From assembly GCF_013177455.1 (NCBI RefSeq), contig NZ_CP053660.1:620001-684000 (forward strand): 64,000 nucleotides of DNA, given 5' to 3'. Shown here piece after piece: positions 52,455 through 61,984 of this stretch (position 1 is the stretch's first letter; each line of letters opens with the position of its first letter). Below the pieces are notes generated by a model, which saw only the letters and a list, made by a program, of their open reading frames with translations, was not told where the DNA came from and did not search any database. The stretch comes from Nocardioides marmotae. GTDB taxonomy: Bacteria > Actinomycetota > Actinomycetes > Propionibacteriales > Nocardioidaceae. Position numbers and translations under genes: made by a program.

Positions 52455-52898
52455 CTAGCGGTGCCGGCGGTGGTGGGTGTGCGCCACGTAGACGTCGCAG
52501 GTCGCGTGCTGGGTCACCTCGCGGGCGACGCTGCCGAGCACGCTGCCGAGCCCCTGCACGCGCTTGTTCCCGACGACGATCAGCTGCGCGCCGACCTCCT
52601 CTGCCACGCGGACCAGGGCCTGCTGGGGCTTGCCCTCGGCGGCCATGGCCTCGACGGTCAGGTCGCCGAACTCCGCGCGCAGCGCGGTGGCCGTCGACTC
52701 GGCGACCAGGCGCGCGTCGCCCTCGGAGGTGTAGACGAACTCGTCGCTGCCCGCCTGGATGCGGTGCACCTGGAAGTCGGTGTAGGCGCTGAGGACGATC
52801 AGGCGGGCACCGAGGGAGGTGGCCAGCCAGGCAGCGGTGTGCGCCGCGTCCCCCGCCGTGTCCGAGCCGTCGACGCCGGTGACGATGGTGGTGATCAT
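52455..52898 (-). CDS. Universal stress protein (UspA family)
   Basis: 147 residues from ATG 52898. The UspA fold is clear: MITTIVTGVDGSDTAGDAAH at the start, LGARLIVLSAYTDF near 29-42, and the ATP-binding loop VVGNKRVQGLGSVLGSVARE near 108-127 (GxxGxGx9G[ST]). The protein is divergent from the AraC gene and could be controlled from the same gap (52899-52970). Confidence 0.9.
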   Translation of the reverse strand: MITTIVTGVDGSDTAGDAAHTAAWLATSLGARLIVLSAYTDFQVHRIQAGSDEFVYTSEGDARLVAESTATALRAEFGDLTVEAMAAEGKPQQALVRVAEEVGAQLIVVGNKRVQGLGSVLGSVAREVTQHATCDVYVAHTHHRRHR

Positions 52899-52934
52899 GA
52901 GTCTCCGATCCTTGGGACAGAAAATGCGCGCAGA

Positions 52935-52967
52935 TTGCACACGCGTGCGATATGCGTGCAACATTAT
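52935..52967. promoter_or_regulatory. Inverted repeat in UspA/AraC divergent promoter
   Basis: TTGCACACGC (52935-52944) and GCGTGCAA (52954-52961) form an interrupted palindrome, followed by CATTAT (52962-52967), a possible -10 three bases before the GTG of the AraC gene. It may be an autoregulatory site; GTGC/GCAC half-sites recur upstream of the catabolic genes. Confidence 0.5.
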
Positions 52968-52970
52968 CGG

Positions 52971-53945
52971 GTGGAGCAGGTAACGAGATTCGCCACCCGC
53001 AGCGTGGCCGGCGACCTCCGGGTGCCGATGTGGGAGCAGTACAACGAGTCGGCGCTGGTCGCACTCGAGTGCCGTACGGCGCCGGGCCGGTTCGTGGCCG
53101 AGGAGGTCAACGCTGCGCTCGGCCGGGTGTCCCTGGCTCAGGTGAGTGCGAGCCCGCACGCGGTCGAGCGCACGGTGGAGATCATCGACCGCTCGCCCTG
53201 CGACTCGGTGCTCCTCTACGCCACGATCGCGGGGGAGTCGTCCTTCTACCACCGTGACGGCGTGCTCACCACGCGGCCGGGGCAGGTCGTGGTCTGCGAG
53301 TCCGACCACCCCTTCATGCGCGGGTTCTCCCGGGGCCTGCGCGAGCTGGTCGTGAAGATCCCCCGCCGGACCTGGATCGACAGCGAGGGCGCTCGCGCCA
53401 CCCAACCCCGAGTCGTGGGCAGCGCCGACCGCGCACGCGTCGACCCCTACGTCGACGCGCTCTGCCGGAGCGTCGCGCAGCTGTTGCAGGTCGACGACGC
53501 GGGGTCGGGCCACGAGCAGGTCGCCGAGGCCCAGCTGATCGAGCTCGCCGTGGCCATGGTCTCCGGCCACGCGGCGGTCGGGGCGGCCCCCGCGCCGCAC
53601 CTGCGTGCCGCCCAGGCCTTCGTCGACCGGCACCTGCGGGATCCGTCCTTGGGTGCCGCCCGGATCGCCGCCGGGGTGGGGATCAGTGAGCGCCAGCTCT
53701 CGCGGGTGTTCGCCGAGGCGGGTGTGACGGTGCCCCAGTTCGTCGCCGGTCGCCGGGTCCGGCTCGCGCGGCGACTGCTCGAGCGCCGGGGTGAGGAGGT
53801 CGGTGTCGCAGACGTCGCGCACGCCGTCGGCTTCACCTCCGCCAGCAGCTTCTCCCGAGCCTTCCGCGCCCATGCGGGAGTGGCGCCCTCGACGGTGCGC
53901 CGTCTCGTCGGCCGACCGGCGGACGACCCCCTCGGGACCACTTGA
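52971..53945 (+). CDS. AraC-family regulator of the aromatic catabolic island
   Basis: 324 residues from GTG 52971. The N-terminal half (VPMWEQYNESALVALECRTA, then GESSFYHRDGVLTTRPGQVV near 90-110) matches the AraC_binding_2 (cupin-like) sensor. The C-terminal double HTH runs RAAQAFVDRHLRDPSLGAAR, then IAAGVGISERQLSRVFAEAG, and VADVAHAVGFTSASSFSRAF near 215-305. Members are activators of catabolic operons (XylS-type organisation, sensor plus two HTH). Divergent from uspA and transcribed toward the hydroxylase gene 97 bases away, so it is the obvious regulator of the island. Confidence 0.9.
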   Translation: MEQVTRFATRSVAGDLRVPMWEQYNESALVALECRTAPGRFVAEEVNAALGRVSLAQVSASPHAVERTVEIIDRSPCDSVLLYATIAGESSFYHRDGVLTTRPGQVVVCESDHPFMRGFSRGLRELVVKIPRRTWIDSEGARATQPRVVGSADRARVDPYVDALCRSVAQLLQVDDAGSGHEQVAEAQLIELAVAMVSGHAAVGAAPAPHLRAAQAFVDRHLRDPSLGAARIAAGVGISERQLSRVFAEAGVTVPQFVAGRRVRLARRLLERRGEEVGVADVAHAVGFTSASSFSRAFRAHAGVAPSTVRRLVGRPADDPLGTT

Positions 53946-54042
53946 CAAGTTCCGCCATGTCGAGGTCCTGCCCTTCTGTCCGTCATGTGCGGGTGCTCAC
54001 ACTGCTGGCACACAGAGCCCGGTCAGAGCGAAGAAGGAGACC

Positions 54043-55806
54043 ATGACTCACAGCAACACGGTTCACGCGGCCGAGACCGACGTCCTCGTCGTCGGGTCGG
54101 GGCCGGCAGGCGCCGCTGCGTCCTTGGCGTTGTCCGCGCTGGGCGTGGACAACATGATGATCACCAAGTACCGCTGGACGGCGAACACGCCGCGCGCGCA
54201 CATCACGAACCAGCGTGCGATGGAGGTCTTCCGCGACCTCGGCATCGAGCAGCAGGTGCTGGCCGAGGCGACCCCCCACGAGCTGATCGGCGACACGGTG
54301 TTCTGCACCGCCATCGCCGGCGAGGAGATCGGGCGGATCCTCACCTGGGGCACCCACCCGGCCCGCGAGGCCGACCACCGGCTCTCCTCCCCGTCGCAGA
54401 CGGTCGACATCCCGCAGACCCTGCTGGAGCCGATCCTGGTGCGCAACGCCACCGAGCGCGGCACGCAGACGCGCTTCAGCACCGAGTACCTCTCGCACGT
54501 CCAGGACGCCGACGGGGTCGACGTGACGGTGCGCGACCGCGTCACCGACACCACCTACGTGATCCGCGCGAAGTACCTCATCGGAGCCGACGGCGCGCGT
54601 TCCCAGGTCGCCACCGACATCGGTCTCCCGATGGAGGGCCGGATGGACATCGCGGGGTCGATGAACATCACGTTCAAGGCAGACCTGAGCGCGCACGTGG
54701 GCCACCGTCCCTCGGTGCTCTACTGGGTGATCCAGCCCGGCTCCAACATCGGTGGCATCGGTGCCGGCCTCGTGCGGATGGTGCGGCCGTGGAACGAGTG
54801 GCTCATCGTGTGGGGCTACGACATCAACGACGAGCCGCCGGTGGTCGACGAGGCCGCGGCGACCCAGATCGTCCGCAACCTCGTGGGCGTTCCCGACCTC
54901 GAGGTCGAGATCACGGGCACCTCGCTGTGGGGCAACAACGAGATGTACGCGACGCACCTGCAGGCCGGGCGCGTGTTCTGCGCCGGGGACGCCATCCATC
55001 GCCACCCGCCGAGCAACGGCCTGGGGTCCAACACCTCGGTGCAGGACTCCTACAACCTCGCCTGGAAGATCGCTGCGGTGCTGCGCGGCCAGGCGGGCCC
55101 GTCGCTGCTGGAGACCTACTCGGTCGAGCGCGCGCCGGTGGCCAAGCAGATCGTGCTGCGGGCCAACCAGTCCGGGCGCGAGTTCGGCGCCTTGTTCGAG
55201 GCGCTCGGCATCACCGCCGACCAGTCCGAGGACGAGATGCGCGCGACGATCGAGGAGCGCAAGGACGCCGGCCCCGCCGGGGTGGAGAAGCGCCGCAAGG
55301 TCACCGAGGCCATGGCGCTGAAGAACTACGAGTTCAACGCGCACGGCGTCGAGATGGGACAGCACTACACCTCCCAGGCGGTCGTCTCGGACGGGTCCGC
55401 GCGACCGGCGCCGACCCGTGACCCGGAGCTGTACTTCGAGCAGTCCACCGTGCCGGGCGGTCGCCTGCCGCACGCGTGGGTCGGGGACAGCCAGCGCAAG
55501 GTCTCGACGCTCGACCTGGCGCGCTACGACCGCTTCACGCTGCTCACCGGCGTCGCCGGCGAGGCCTGGGCGGACGCCGCCGGGAAGGTGGCTGCCGAGC
55601 TCGGCATCGAGCTGGAGACCGTCGTGATCGGCCCCGGCCGAGAGGTCACCGACCTCTACTTCGACTGGGAGCGGCTGCGCGGGGTCGAGGAGTCCGGCGT
55701 GGTGCTGGTGCGCCCCGACAAGCACGTGGCGTGGCGCGCGCACCGTCTCCCCGACGACCCGCAGCGCGAGCTGCTGTCCGCCTTGGCAAAGATCCTTGGC
55801 CGGTGA
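54043..55806 (+). CDS. FAD-dependent phenol/chlorophenol hydroxylase (TfdB/PheA-like)
   Basis: 587 residues from ATG 54043, with AAGGAGA six bases upstream. The PHBH fold is readable: the Rossmann GxGxxG in VLVVGSGPAGAAASLALSAL near 15-34, YLIGADGARSQVATDIG near 180-196 (DG motif), and GRVFCAGDAIHRHPPSNGLG near 308-327 (FAD ribityl GD motif). A thioredoxin-like C-terminal domain (about 460-587) is typical of TfdB and phenol 2-monooxygenase. It hydroxylates a phenol ortho to the OH with NADPH and O2. With a hydroxyquinol dioxygenase in the same island, conversion of a resorcinol or hydroquinone-like phenol to hydroxyquinol is the likely step. Confidence 0.88.
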   Translation: MTHSNTVHAAETDVLVVGSGPAGAAASLALSALGVDNMMITKYRWTANTPRAHITNQRAMEVFRDLGIEQQVLAEATPHELIGDTVFCTAIAGEEIGRILTWGTHPAREADHRLSSPSQTVDIPQTLLEPILVRNATERGTQTRFSTEYLSHVQDADGVDVTVRDRVTDTTYVIRAKYLIGADGARSQVATDIGLPMEGRMDIAGSMNITFKADLSAHVGHRPSVLYWVIQPGSNIGGIGAGLVRMVRPWNEWLIVWGYDINDEPPVVDEAAATQIVRNLVGVPDLEVEITGTSLWGNNEMYATHLQAGRVFCAGDAIHRHPPSNGLGSNTSVQDSYNLAWKIAAVLRGQAGPSLLETYSVERAPVAKQIVLRANQSGREFGALFEALGITADQSEDEMRATIEERKDAGPAGVEKRRKVTEAMALKNYEFNAHGVEMGQHYTSQAVVSDGSARPAPTRDPELYFEQSTVPGGRLPHAWVGDSQRKVSTLDLARYDRFTLLTGVAGEAWADAAGKVAAELGIELETVVIGPGREVTDLYFDWERLRGVEESGVVLVRPDKHVAWRAHRLPDDPQRELLSALAKILGR

Positions 55807-55873
55807 CCGGGGCGGCCGGACAGGCCGTTGACACGCGGTGTGGCCGATGCCACTCTTGGTCGCTAAGTGAACA

Positions 55874-55894
55874 GATGTGCGCATGACGCACATC
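55874..55894. promoter_or_regulatory. Perfect palindrome upstream of the solute-binding gene
   Basis: GATGTGCG-CATGA-CGCACATC, 8-bp arms. A TTGACA -35 (55828-55833) lies 40 bases upstream, so the palindrome is just downstream of the probable start point, the place for a roadblock repressor or an activator site. It shares the TGTGCG/CGCACA half-site with 61985-61998. Confidence 0.6.
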
Positions 55895-55920
55895 GACACG
55901 GAACTTGAAGGGAACCTCGC

Positions 55921-57471
55921 ATGAACGTTCGACCCCTCCGTCGTGGCCTGCGCCGCGCCAGCCTCACGACGGCAGCGCTGGTCGCGCTGACCTCGCTGGC
56001 GGCCTGCGGCTCCGACGGTGGCGCCTCCGGAGCCTCGGGCGCGTCGGAGCTGCGCATCGGCAGCATCTACTCGCCGGTGAACCTCGACCCGGCTCAGGCC
56101 ACCGGCATCGGGCAGACCCAGCCCTACCTGACCCCGGTCTACGACCAGCTCACCCAGCTCGACTCCGAGGGCAACGTCGTCCCGATGCTCGCCAAGTCGT
56201 GGAAGTTCAGCAAGGACGGGACCTCCCTCGACCTCGAGCTGGTGACCGGCGTGGAGTTCTCGGACGGCACGCCCTTCAACGCCGAGGCGGTCAAGGCCAA
56301 CCTCGACCGCTACAAGACCGAGGCGCTGCCGCCGGTGCAGACGCTGCTGAAGTCGCTGGAGTCCGTCGAGGTCACCGGCGAGCACTCGGTCTCGCTCAAG
56401 CTGGTCAAGGGCGGGGGAGCGGAGCTGCCCGACGCGTTCTCGGCGATGCCGGGCTACATGATCAGCCCCGCAGCGCTGGACAACCCGGACCTCGACGTGA
56501 ACCCCGTTGGCACCGGCCCCTACGAGGTGGAGAAGGGCAGCTTCCGCTCGGGCCAGTCGGTCACGTTCGTCAAGCGCGAGGGCGACTACTGGGGCGGCGA
56601 CGACATCTACCAGGTCGACCGCCTCGAGCTCGCCGGCTACACCGACCCCAACGCGGGGCTCAACGCGCTCCGCAGCGGCGAGCTGGACATGATGGTCACC
56701 CAGGTCACCGAGCGGGTGGAGGAGTTCTCCTCCGACGACGGCTTCAACGTCGCCGTGTCGCCCACGCGTGGCTACTTCCAGCTCCGCATCAACATGGAGA
56801 ACCCGCAGCTGGCCGACGTGCGGGTGCGCCAGGCCATCGCCTACGCGATCGACCGGGAGTCGCTCGGCGAGGTCGCGATGGGCACCGCGGACGGCTGCAA
56901 GCCGAGCGCCCAGCCGCTCTCGGGCAACGGCGGCGTCCCCGAGCTCGACGAGGCCTACCCCTACGACCCGGACAAGGCGCGGGAGCTGCTCGCCCAGGCG
57001 GGCGCGGAGAACATCAAGCTCAAGGGCCTCTACATCGAGAGCGCGCTGAGCCAGGCCGTGCAGAGCCAGCTGAAGGACGTCGGCATCGACGTCGAGTTCT
57101 CCGCCACCACGCCCGAGCAGTACATCGAGCAGTGGAGCAGCAAGAAGTACGACGTCACCCCCGGCAGCACGACGCTGCGCTACGAGGGCGACATCCTCTA
57201 CCGCTACATCGACGAGCCCACGCTCCTCGGCGACACCCCGCCCGCGGTCATCGAGGCGGCGGACGGCATGTACGACCCGACGAAGACCGACGAGGAGCGG
57301 GTCGCCCAGTGGGGCGAGGTCAGCAAGGCGATCGTCGAGGAGGTCAGCGGCGCGACCATCCTGTGCCACAGCAACCTCGCCGTCATCGCCGACTCCGAGG
57401 TGGAGGGCTACGACAAGATCCCCGGCATCTACCGAGGCTCGTACGACGCCAAGTTCCTCTCGGTGGGCTGA
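55921..57471 (+). CDS. ABC-transporter substrate-binding lipoprotein (SBP family 5)
   Basis: 516 residues. The signal peptide ends in a lipobox LTSLAACGSDGG near residue 28, so the mature protein is lipid-anchored. The SBP_5 signature follows: MLAKSWKFSKDGTSLDLELV near 85-105, GVEFSDGTPFNAEAVKANLD, and the TP/peptide-binding motif AIAYAIDRESLGEVAMG near 305-321. Family members bind oligopeptides, nickel, opines or sugars and deliver them to ABC permeases. No permease or ATPase is found in this window, so the transporter is incomplete here. Location in the aromatic island suggests it captures the substrate of the pathway. Confidence 0.88.
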   Translation: MNVRPLRRGLRRASLTTAALVALTSLAACGSDGGASGASGASELRIGSIYSPVNLDPAQATGIGQTQPYLTPVYDQLTQLDSEGNVVPMLAKSWKFSKDGTSLDLELVTGVEFSDGTPFNAEAVKANLDRYKTEALPPVQTLLKSLESVEVTGEHSVSLKLVKGGGAELPDAFSAMPGYMISPAALDNPDLDVNPVGTGPYEVEKGSFRSGQSVTFVKREGDYWGGDDIYQVDRLELAGYTDPNAGLNALRSGELDMMVTQVTERVEEFSSDDGFNVAVSPTRGYFQLRINMENPQLADVRVRQAIAYAIDRESLGEVAMGTADGCKPSAQPLSGNGGVPELDEAYPYDPDKARELLAQAGAENIKLKGLYIESALSQAVQSQLKDVGIDVEFSATTPEQYIEQWSSKKYDVTPGSTTLRYEGDILYRYIDEPTLLGDTPPAVIEAADGMYDPTKTDEERVAQWGEVSKAIVEEVSGATILCHSNLAVIADSEVEGYDKIPGIYRGSYDAKFLSVG

Positions 57472-57496
57472 CCCGCTCGACCCCGCCCGACCCCGA

Positions 57497-57569
57497 GGGA
57501 CGCCACGGCCGCAGACCCGCCACGCGTCCCTCCCGCAGCGCAGTGCCGGCACCCCGGCGCTGCGCTGCG
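57497..57569 (+). terminator. Two successive hairpins after the solute-binding gene
   Basis: Hairpin A: GGGACGC (57497-57503) with GCGTCCC (57524-57530). Hairpin B: CGCAGCGCAGTGCCGG (57534-57549), loop CACC, CCGGCGCTGCGCTGCG (57554-57569), one G-T pair in 16. The 179-base gap 57472-57650 holds no gene. The P450 gene then has SD AGAGGAC. Confidence 0.7.
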
Positions 57570-57650
57570 GGCACCGCGGCGCACCGCGGCCTCCCCACGC
57601 CTCCCCATGCCTCACGGCGCCTCATCGAGGCTCCGTGCAGAGAGGACACC

Positions 57651-58874
57651 ATGAGCACCCGTGAGCAGGCCCACGACCAGGCGGTCGACTGGGCTCCTGA
57701 CCACCCCGACCTGTTGGCGGACGTCTACGGACGCCTCGACGAGCAGCTCCGGCGCTGCCCCGTGCCGGCGGCGGAGTCACCCCGTGGTGACCACTACTAC
57801 TCCGCGCTCCGCTTCGACGACGTCGTCAAGGTCGTCACCGACAAGTCCTCCTTCAGCAGCGGCGCCAACGTGCTGCGCGAGGACCTGCGCCGGATCCCCG
57901 TCGAGCTGGACCCGCCCGAGCACACCGTGATGCGTCGCCTGCTCCAGCCCTACTTCGTGCCGAAGCGGATGGAGTCGCTGCGCCCCCGGATCGCGGGCTT
58001 CGCGCGCGAGCTGGTCGACGACCTCCTCCGCGGGGTCGAGCCGGGCGGCCGGGGCGTCGTCGAGTACGTCGACGGCTTCGCGTCGCCGTACCCCACCCGG
58101 GTGCTCTGCGCCACCCTCAACCTTCCCGACGAGGACTGGGGCCGGCTCAAGGAGTGGTCGCTCGCAGTGTCCTCGCAGGGCGACGGAGACGGCCGCGGTC
58201 CGGACTTCGCCACCGCCAACGAGGCGCTCAAGGAGTACGCGCGCGCCATCATCGCCGAGCGCCGGGTCCGCCCGCTGCCGGTGGAGGAGGACATGGCCAG
58301 CGGGTTGCTCGCGGCCCGTCCCCACGGCGAGCCGTTGAGCGAGGAGCAGATGGTCGGGGTGCTGCGGCTGATGTTCTCCGCCGGTCACCTCACCACCACC
58401 ATCGCCCTGGGCATCATCACCCGGCACCTCGCCGAGCATCCCGAGCACCAGGACCGGCTCCGGGCCGACCCGGCGTTCGTCGACCACGCGATCGAGGAGA
58501 TCCTCCGCCACTCCTCGCCGGTGGTGGCCAACGCCAATCCGCGCACCGTCGTCCAGCCCGTCTCGCTGGGTGGGCGCGAGCTGCAGCCCGGCGACCGGGT
58601 GCTGCCGGTCTGGGGCGCCGCCAACCGGGACGAGAGCCGGTTCGAGCGCCCCACCGAGGTCGACCTCGACCGGCCGGCGGGCCGGACCATGGTCTACGGG
58701 CACGGCATCCACCTGTGCCTCGGCGCCCCGGTGGCCCGCTTCGAGCTCGCCGAGGCCACCCGCGTGCTGCTGGGCGCCACCACCCGGTTCGAGGTCGCCG
58801 GCCAGGTCGACGAGGGGGACTGGTGGCGCCAACGCGGCCCCACCCGGTTGCCGCTGGAGGTGGCGCGGGCATGA
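57651..58874 (+). CDS. Cytochrome P450
   Basis: 407 residues from ATG 57651. Landmarks: the I-helix SAGHLTTTIALG near 243-254, ExxR at E283-R286 (EEILRHSS), and the heme ligand C356 in YGHGIHLCLGAPVAR. The usual acid before the I-helix threonine is replaced by Leu247 (AGHLT instead of AGxD/ET), which may alter proton delivery. There is no ferredoxin or reductase partner adjacent; the flavin reductase at 60831 is of a different type. It overlaps the maleylacetate reductase gene by ATGA, so it belongs to the catabolic operon. It may hydroxylate or O-demethylate the aromatic substrate. Confidence 0.93.
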   Translation: MSTREQAHDQAVDWAPDHPDLLADVYGRLDEQLRRCPVPAAESPRGDHYYSALRFDDVVKVVTDKSSFSSGANVLREDLRRIPVELDPPEHTVMRRLLQPYFVPKRMESLRPRIAGFARELVDDLLRGVEPGGRGVVEYVDGFASPYPTRVLCATLNLPDEDWGRLKEWSLAVSSQGDGDGRGPDFATANEALKEYARAIIAERRVRPLPVEEDMASGLLAARPHGEPLSEEQMVGVLRLMFSAGHLTTTIALGIITRHLAEHPEHQDRLRADPAFVDHAIEEILRHSSPVVANANPRTVVQPVSLGGRELQPGDRVLPVWGAANRDESRFERPTEVDLDRPAGRTMVYGHGIHLCLGAPVARFELAEATRVLLGATTRFEVAGQVDEGDWWRQRGPTRLPLEVARA

Positions 58875-59944
58875 GCACCGGGACGAGGTTCACCTACGAC
58901 GCCCTGCCGGGGCGCATCCTGTTCGGCGAAGGCCTCGCCGGGACCGTGCTCGCTGACGAGCTGGACCGGCTCGGCTGCCGCCGGGTGCTCGCGTTCGCGG
59001 GCGAGGGCGAGCGCGACATCGCCGACCGGTTGCTGCCGCCGCTCGGCGAACGCGTGGTCGGGGTCTTCGACGGGGTCCGCATGCACGTTCCTGCGGAGGT
59101 GGCCGAGGCCGCCACGGCCCGGGCGCGGGAGCTCGAGGTGGACGGGCTGCTCTGCATCGGGGGCGGCTCGACCACGGGCACGGCCAAGACCGTGGCCCGC
59201 GAGACGGGCCTGCCGATCCTCGCCGTCCCGACCACCTACGCCGGCTCCGAGGTGACCCCCGTGTGGGGGCTCACCACGGCGGCGCGCAAGGAGACCGGGC
59301 GGGACCTCCGGGTCCTGCCCCGCACCGTGGTCTACGACCCCCAGCTCACCTGGTCGTTGCCGTCGGCGCTCGCCGTGGCCTCCGGCCTCAACGCGATGGC
59401 GCACTCGGTCGAGGCGCTGTGGACCGAGGCGGCGAACCCGGTGACCACCAGCCTGGCCATCGAGTCCGTGCGCGCGCTGGCCACCGGTCTGCGGGCCATC
59501 GCCGCCGACGAGGGCGACCGCGACGCCCGGACCGCGCTGACCTACGGCGCCTACCTGGCCGGCTCGTGCTTCGCCGTGGCGGGCTCCGGCTTGCACCACA
59601 AGATCTGCCACGCCCTGGGCGGTGCCTTCGACCTGCCGCACGCCGAGACCCACGCGACCGTGCTGCCGCACGTGCTGGCCTTCAACGCCCCGACCCTCGG
59701 CCCGGTCGCCCAGCGGCTGGCCGAGGCGATCGGGTGCGACGACGCCGCGGTCGGCCTGAGCCACCTGGCCCGCGAGGTGGGCGCGCCCCAGCGCCTGACC
59801 GACGTCGGGATGCGGCCCGACGACCTCGACGAGGCGGTCGACGTGATCGCCGCCAAGCTGCCCATCCACAACCCGCGGCCGGTGGACCGGGGCGACATCG
59901 CCTCGATCCTCGCCGCGGCCCTGCACGGGACGGAGACCTGCTGA
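58871..59944 (+). CDS. Maleylacetate reductase
   Basis: 357 residues. Iron-alcohol-dehydrogenase fold with [20 protein letters not shown] near 93-115, [19 protein letters not shown] near 118-137, a [13 protein letters not shown] segment near 175-187, and [20 protein letters not shown] near 235-255 with the metal histidines. The 350-residue length and these motifs match maleylacetate reductase (TfdF, MacA), which reduces maleylacetate to 3-oxoadipate with NADH. The stop overlaps the start of the dioxygenase gene by one base (TGATG), so the two are coupled, in line with consecutive reactions. Confidence 0.88.
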   Translation: MSTGTRFTYDALPGRILFGEGLAGTVLADELDRLGCRRVLAFAGEGERDIADRLLPPLGERVVGVFDGVRMHVPAEVAEAATARARELEVDGLLCIGGGSTTGTAKTVARETGLPILAVPTTYAGSEVTPVWGLTTAARKETGRDLRVLPRTVVYDPQLTWSLPSALAVASGLNAMAHSVEALWTEAANPVTTSLAIESVRALATGLRAIAADEGDRDARTALTYGAYLAGSCFAVAGSGLHHKICHALGGAFDLPHAETHATVLPHVLAFNAPTLGPVAQRLAEAIGCDDAAVGLSHLAREVGAPQRLTDVGMRPDDLDEAVDVIAAKLPIHNPRPVDRGDIASILAAALHGTETC

Positions 59945-60834
59945 TGACCACCACCGATGTCCACTCGACCCACCAGGAGCGCGAGCGGGAGGTCACCGAG
60001 AAGGTGCTCGCCAGCTTCGCCGACACCCCCGACCCGCGGCTGCGCGAGGTGATGGGCTCGCTGGTCGAGCACCTGCACGCGTTCGTCCGCGACGTACGCC
60101 TCACCGAGGCCGAGTGGGAGCGGGCGATCGGCTTCCTCAAGGCGGTCGGTGACATCACCGACGAGAACCGGCAGGAGTTCATCCTGCTCTCCGACGTGCT
60201 CGGCGCCTCGATGTTGACCGTCGCGGTCAACGCCCCCGACGAGCCGAGCGCCACGGAGGCCACGGTCTTCGGCCCGTTCTTCGTCGAGGACGCCCCGCTG
60301 GTCGAGCGCGGGGGAGACATCGCCAACGGCGCGACCGGGGTGCCCTGCTACGTGGAGGGGACCGTGCGCGACGTGCACGGCCGGCCCGTGCCCGGGGCGC
60401 GCATCGAGGTCTGGGAGTGCGACGACGAGGGCTTCTACGACGTCCAGCACGACGACGACCGGCGCTACGGCCGGGCCCACCTGTTCTCGGGAGAGGACGG
60501 CGCCTACGACTTCTGGTGCGTCGAGCCGGTGCCCTACCCGATCCCGCACGACGGCCCGGTGGGCGAGCTGCTCGCGGCCACCGGCCGCTCGCCGATGCGG
60601 GCGCCCCACCTGCACTTCATGGTCAGCGCCCCCGGCCACCACACCTTGATCACCCACATCTTCGTCGCCGGCGGCGAGCACCTCGACGACGACGCCGTCT
60701 TCGGTGTCAAGGAGAGCCTGATCCTCGACTTCGACCGCCAGCCCGCCGGCTCCGCACCGCGCGGTCGCGAGGTCGGCGAGCCGTGGAGCCGCACGCGCTT
60801 CGACATCGTGCTCGCCGAGGAGGCCCGGGCATGA
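59944..60834 (+). CDS. Hydroxyquinol 1,2-dioxygenase
   Basis: 296 residues. Intradiol dioxygenase: an N-terminal dimerisation helix domain (about 20-110), then the catalytic domain with iron ligands Y165 (DEGFYDVQ), Y198 ([10 protein letters not shown]), H222 and H224 (RAPHLHFMV). The pairing with maleylacetate reductase and the [14 protein letters not shown] loop favour hydroxyquinol rather than catechol. It opens 1,2,4-trihydroxybenzene to maleylacetate with Fe3+ and O2. Catechol 1,2-dioxygenase activity cannot be excluded by sequence alone. Confidence 0.9.
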   Translation: MTTTDVHSTHQEREREVTEKVLASFADTPDPRLREVMGSLVEHLHAFVRDVRLTEAEWERAIGFLKAVGDITDENRQEFILLSDVLGASMLTVAVNAPDEPSATEATVFGPFFVEDAPLVERGGDIANGATGVPCYVEGTVRDVHGRPVPGARIEVWECDDEGFYDVQHDDDRRYGRAHLFSGEDGAYDFWCVEPVPYPIPHDGPVGELLAATGRSPMRAPHLHFMVSAPGHHTLITHIFVAGGEHLDDDAVFGVKESLILDFDRQPAGSAPRGREVGEPWSRTRFDIVLAEEARA

Positions 60835-61976
60835 CCGCGGTCGACCCCGTCCGGTTCCGCGAGACCCTCGGGCACTACCCGACCGGCGTCGTGGTGGTGA
60901 CCTGCATCGATGACGCGGGCGAGCCCCAGGGCATGGTGATCGGTTCGTTCACCTCGGTCTCCCTCGACCCGCCGCTGGTGGCGTACTTCCCCAGCAAGAC
61001 CTCGCGCACTTACCAGCGGGTGCGCACCGGGAGCTCGTTCTGCGTCAACGTGCTCGGGGCCGACCAGGAGGACGTCTGCCGCCTCTTCGCCACCGGCGCT
61101 CCGGACAAGTTCGACCGGGCCGCATGGCGTCCCGCGCCGTCCGGCGCACCGATCCTGGACGGTGCGGTGGCCTGGATCGACTGCGCCCCCCACGCGATCC
61201 AGGACGGCGGTGACCACGACATCGTGCTCGGCCGGGTGACCGACCTCGATGTCGAGAGCGCCGCCAACCCCCTGCTGTTCTTCCAGGGCGGCTACGGCCG
61301 CTTCAGCCACCGACCGCTGGTGGCGGTCAACGAGGACGTCTACTGCGCCATCCGCGCGGCCGAGCGCGGTCGCGAGCACCTGCAGGGTCTCGCCGAGGAG
61401 CTCGGCGCGGAGGTCAACGTCATCGCCTCGCACGGCGAGGAGATGGTCTACGTCGCCACCGCGGTCTGTCCCGGGGTGCGCTCGCGCACCGTGCTGGGCG
61501 CCCCGTTCCCGATCCTGCCCCCGCTGGGGGAGGTCCACGTCTCGGGGTGGCCGGAGGACCGGATCGCCGAGTGGGTGGCGAAGGCGCCGGGTGACGACGA
61601 CGCGCGGGCCCGCCAGCTGGCGCGGGTGCGTCAGGCGCAGGAGCGTGGCTGGACGGCGTCGTTGGCCGGTGGTCGTCCGGAGGGGGAGCTGCGGGAGGCG
61701 CTGCGGCTCTGGTCCGACCCCGACCTGACGCCGGCGCAGCACCGCGAGGTGACCGAGCGGATCGCTCGCGCCACCGACTACTACCAGCCCTTCGAGCCCG
61801 TCGACGGCGAGATCTACGACCTGCACTCCCTGCTCGTCGCCGTGCCGGGCCCCGAGGGGCGCGTCGACCTCGTCGTGCGGGTCGGGCAGCTGCGTCACGG
61901 CGTGGACGCCGCGACGGTCCGGGGATGGGTGAGCCGGGCGAAGCAGACCGCACGCCGCCTGGCCGGATCGGAATGA
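60831..61976 (+). CDS. Flavin reductase fused to IclR-like effector-binding domain
   Basis: 381 residues from ATG 60831 (ATGA overlap). Residues 1-165 are a flavin_reduct domain: [20 protein letters not shown], then [20 protein letters not shown] and [17 protein letters not shown]. Such proteins reduce FMN/FAD with NAD(P)H for a partner oxygenase. Residues 165-381 are different: [20 protein letters not shown], then [20 protein letters not shown], and a C-terminal QTARRLAG. They resemble the ligand-binding domain of IclR regulators without any HTH. A ligand-gated reductase is a possible reading. No separate oxygenase component is seen, since the TfdB-like enzyme has its own FAD. Confidence 0.8.
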   Translation: MTAVDPVRFRETLGHYPTGVVVVTCIDDAGEPQGMVIGSFTSVSLDPPLVAYFPSKTSRTYQRVRTGSSFCVNVLGADQEDVCRLFATGAPDKFDRAAWRPAPSGAPILDGAVAWIDCAPHAIQDGGDHDIVLGRVTDLDVESAANPLLFFQGGYGRFSHRPLVAVNEDVYCAIRAAERGREHLQGLAEELGAEVNVIASHGEEMVYVATAVCPGVRSRTVLGAPFPILPPLGEVHVSGWPEDRIAEWVAKAPGDDDARARQLARVRQAQERGWTASLAGGRPEGELREALRLWSDPDLTPAQHREVTERIARATDYYQPFEPVDGEIYDLHSLLVAVPGPEGRVDLVVRVGQLRHGVDAATVRGWVSRAKQTARRLAGSE

Positions 61977-61984
61977 ACATATGG

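Noticed and set aside
53983..57615. A 1210-codon open frame on the minus strand opposite the hydroxylase and binding-protein genes.
   Set aside because: It is the antisense shadow of two well-supported genes in GC-rich DNA; its composition is low complexity and has no domain.
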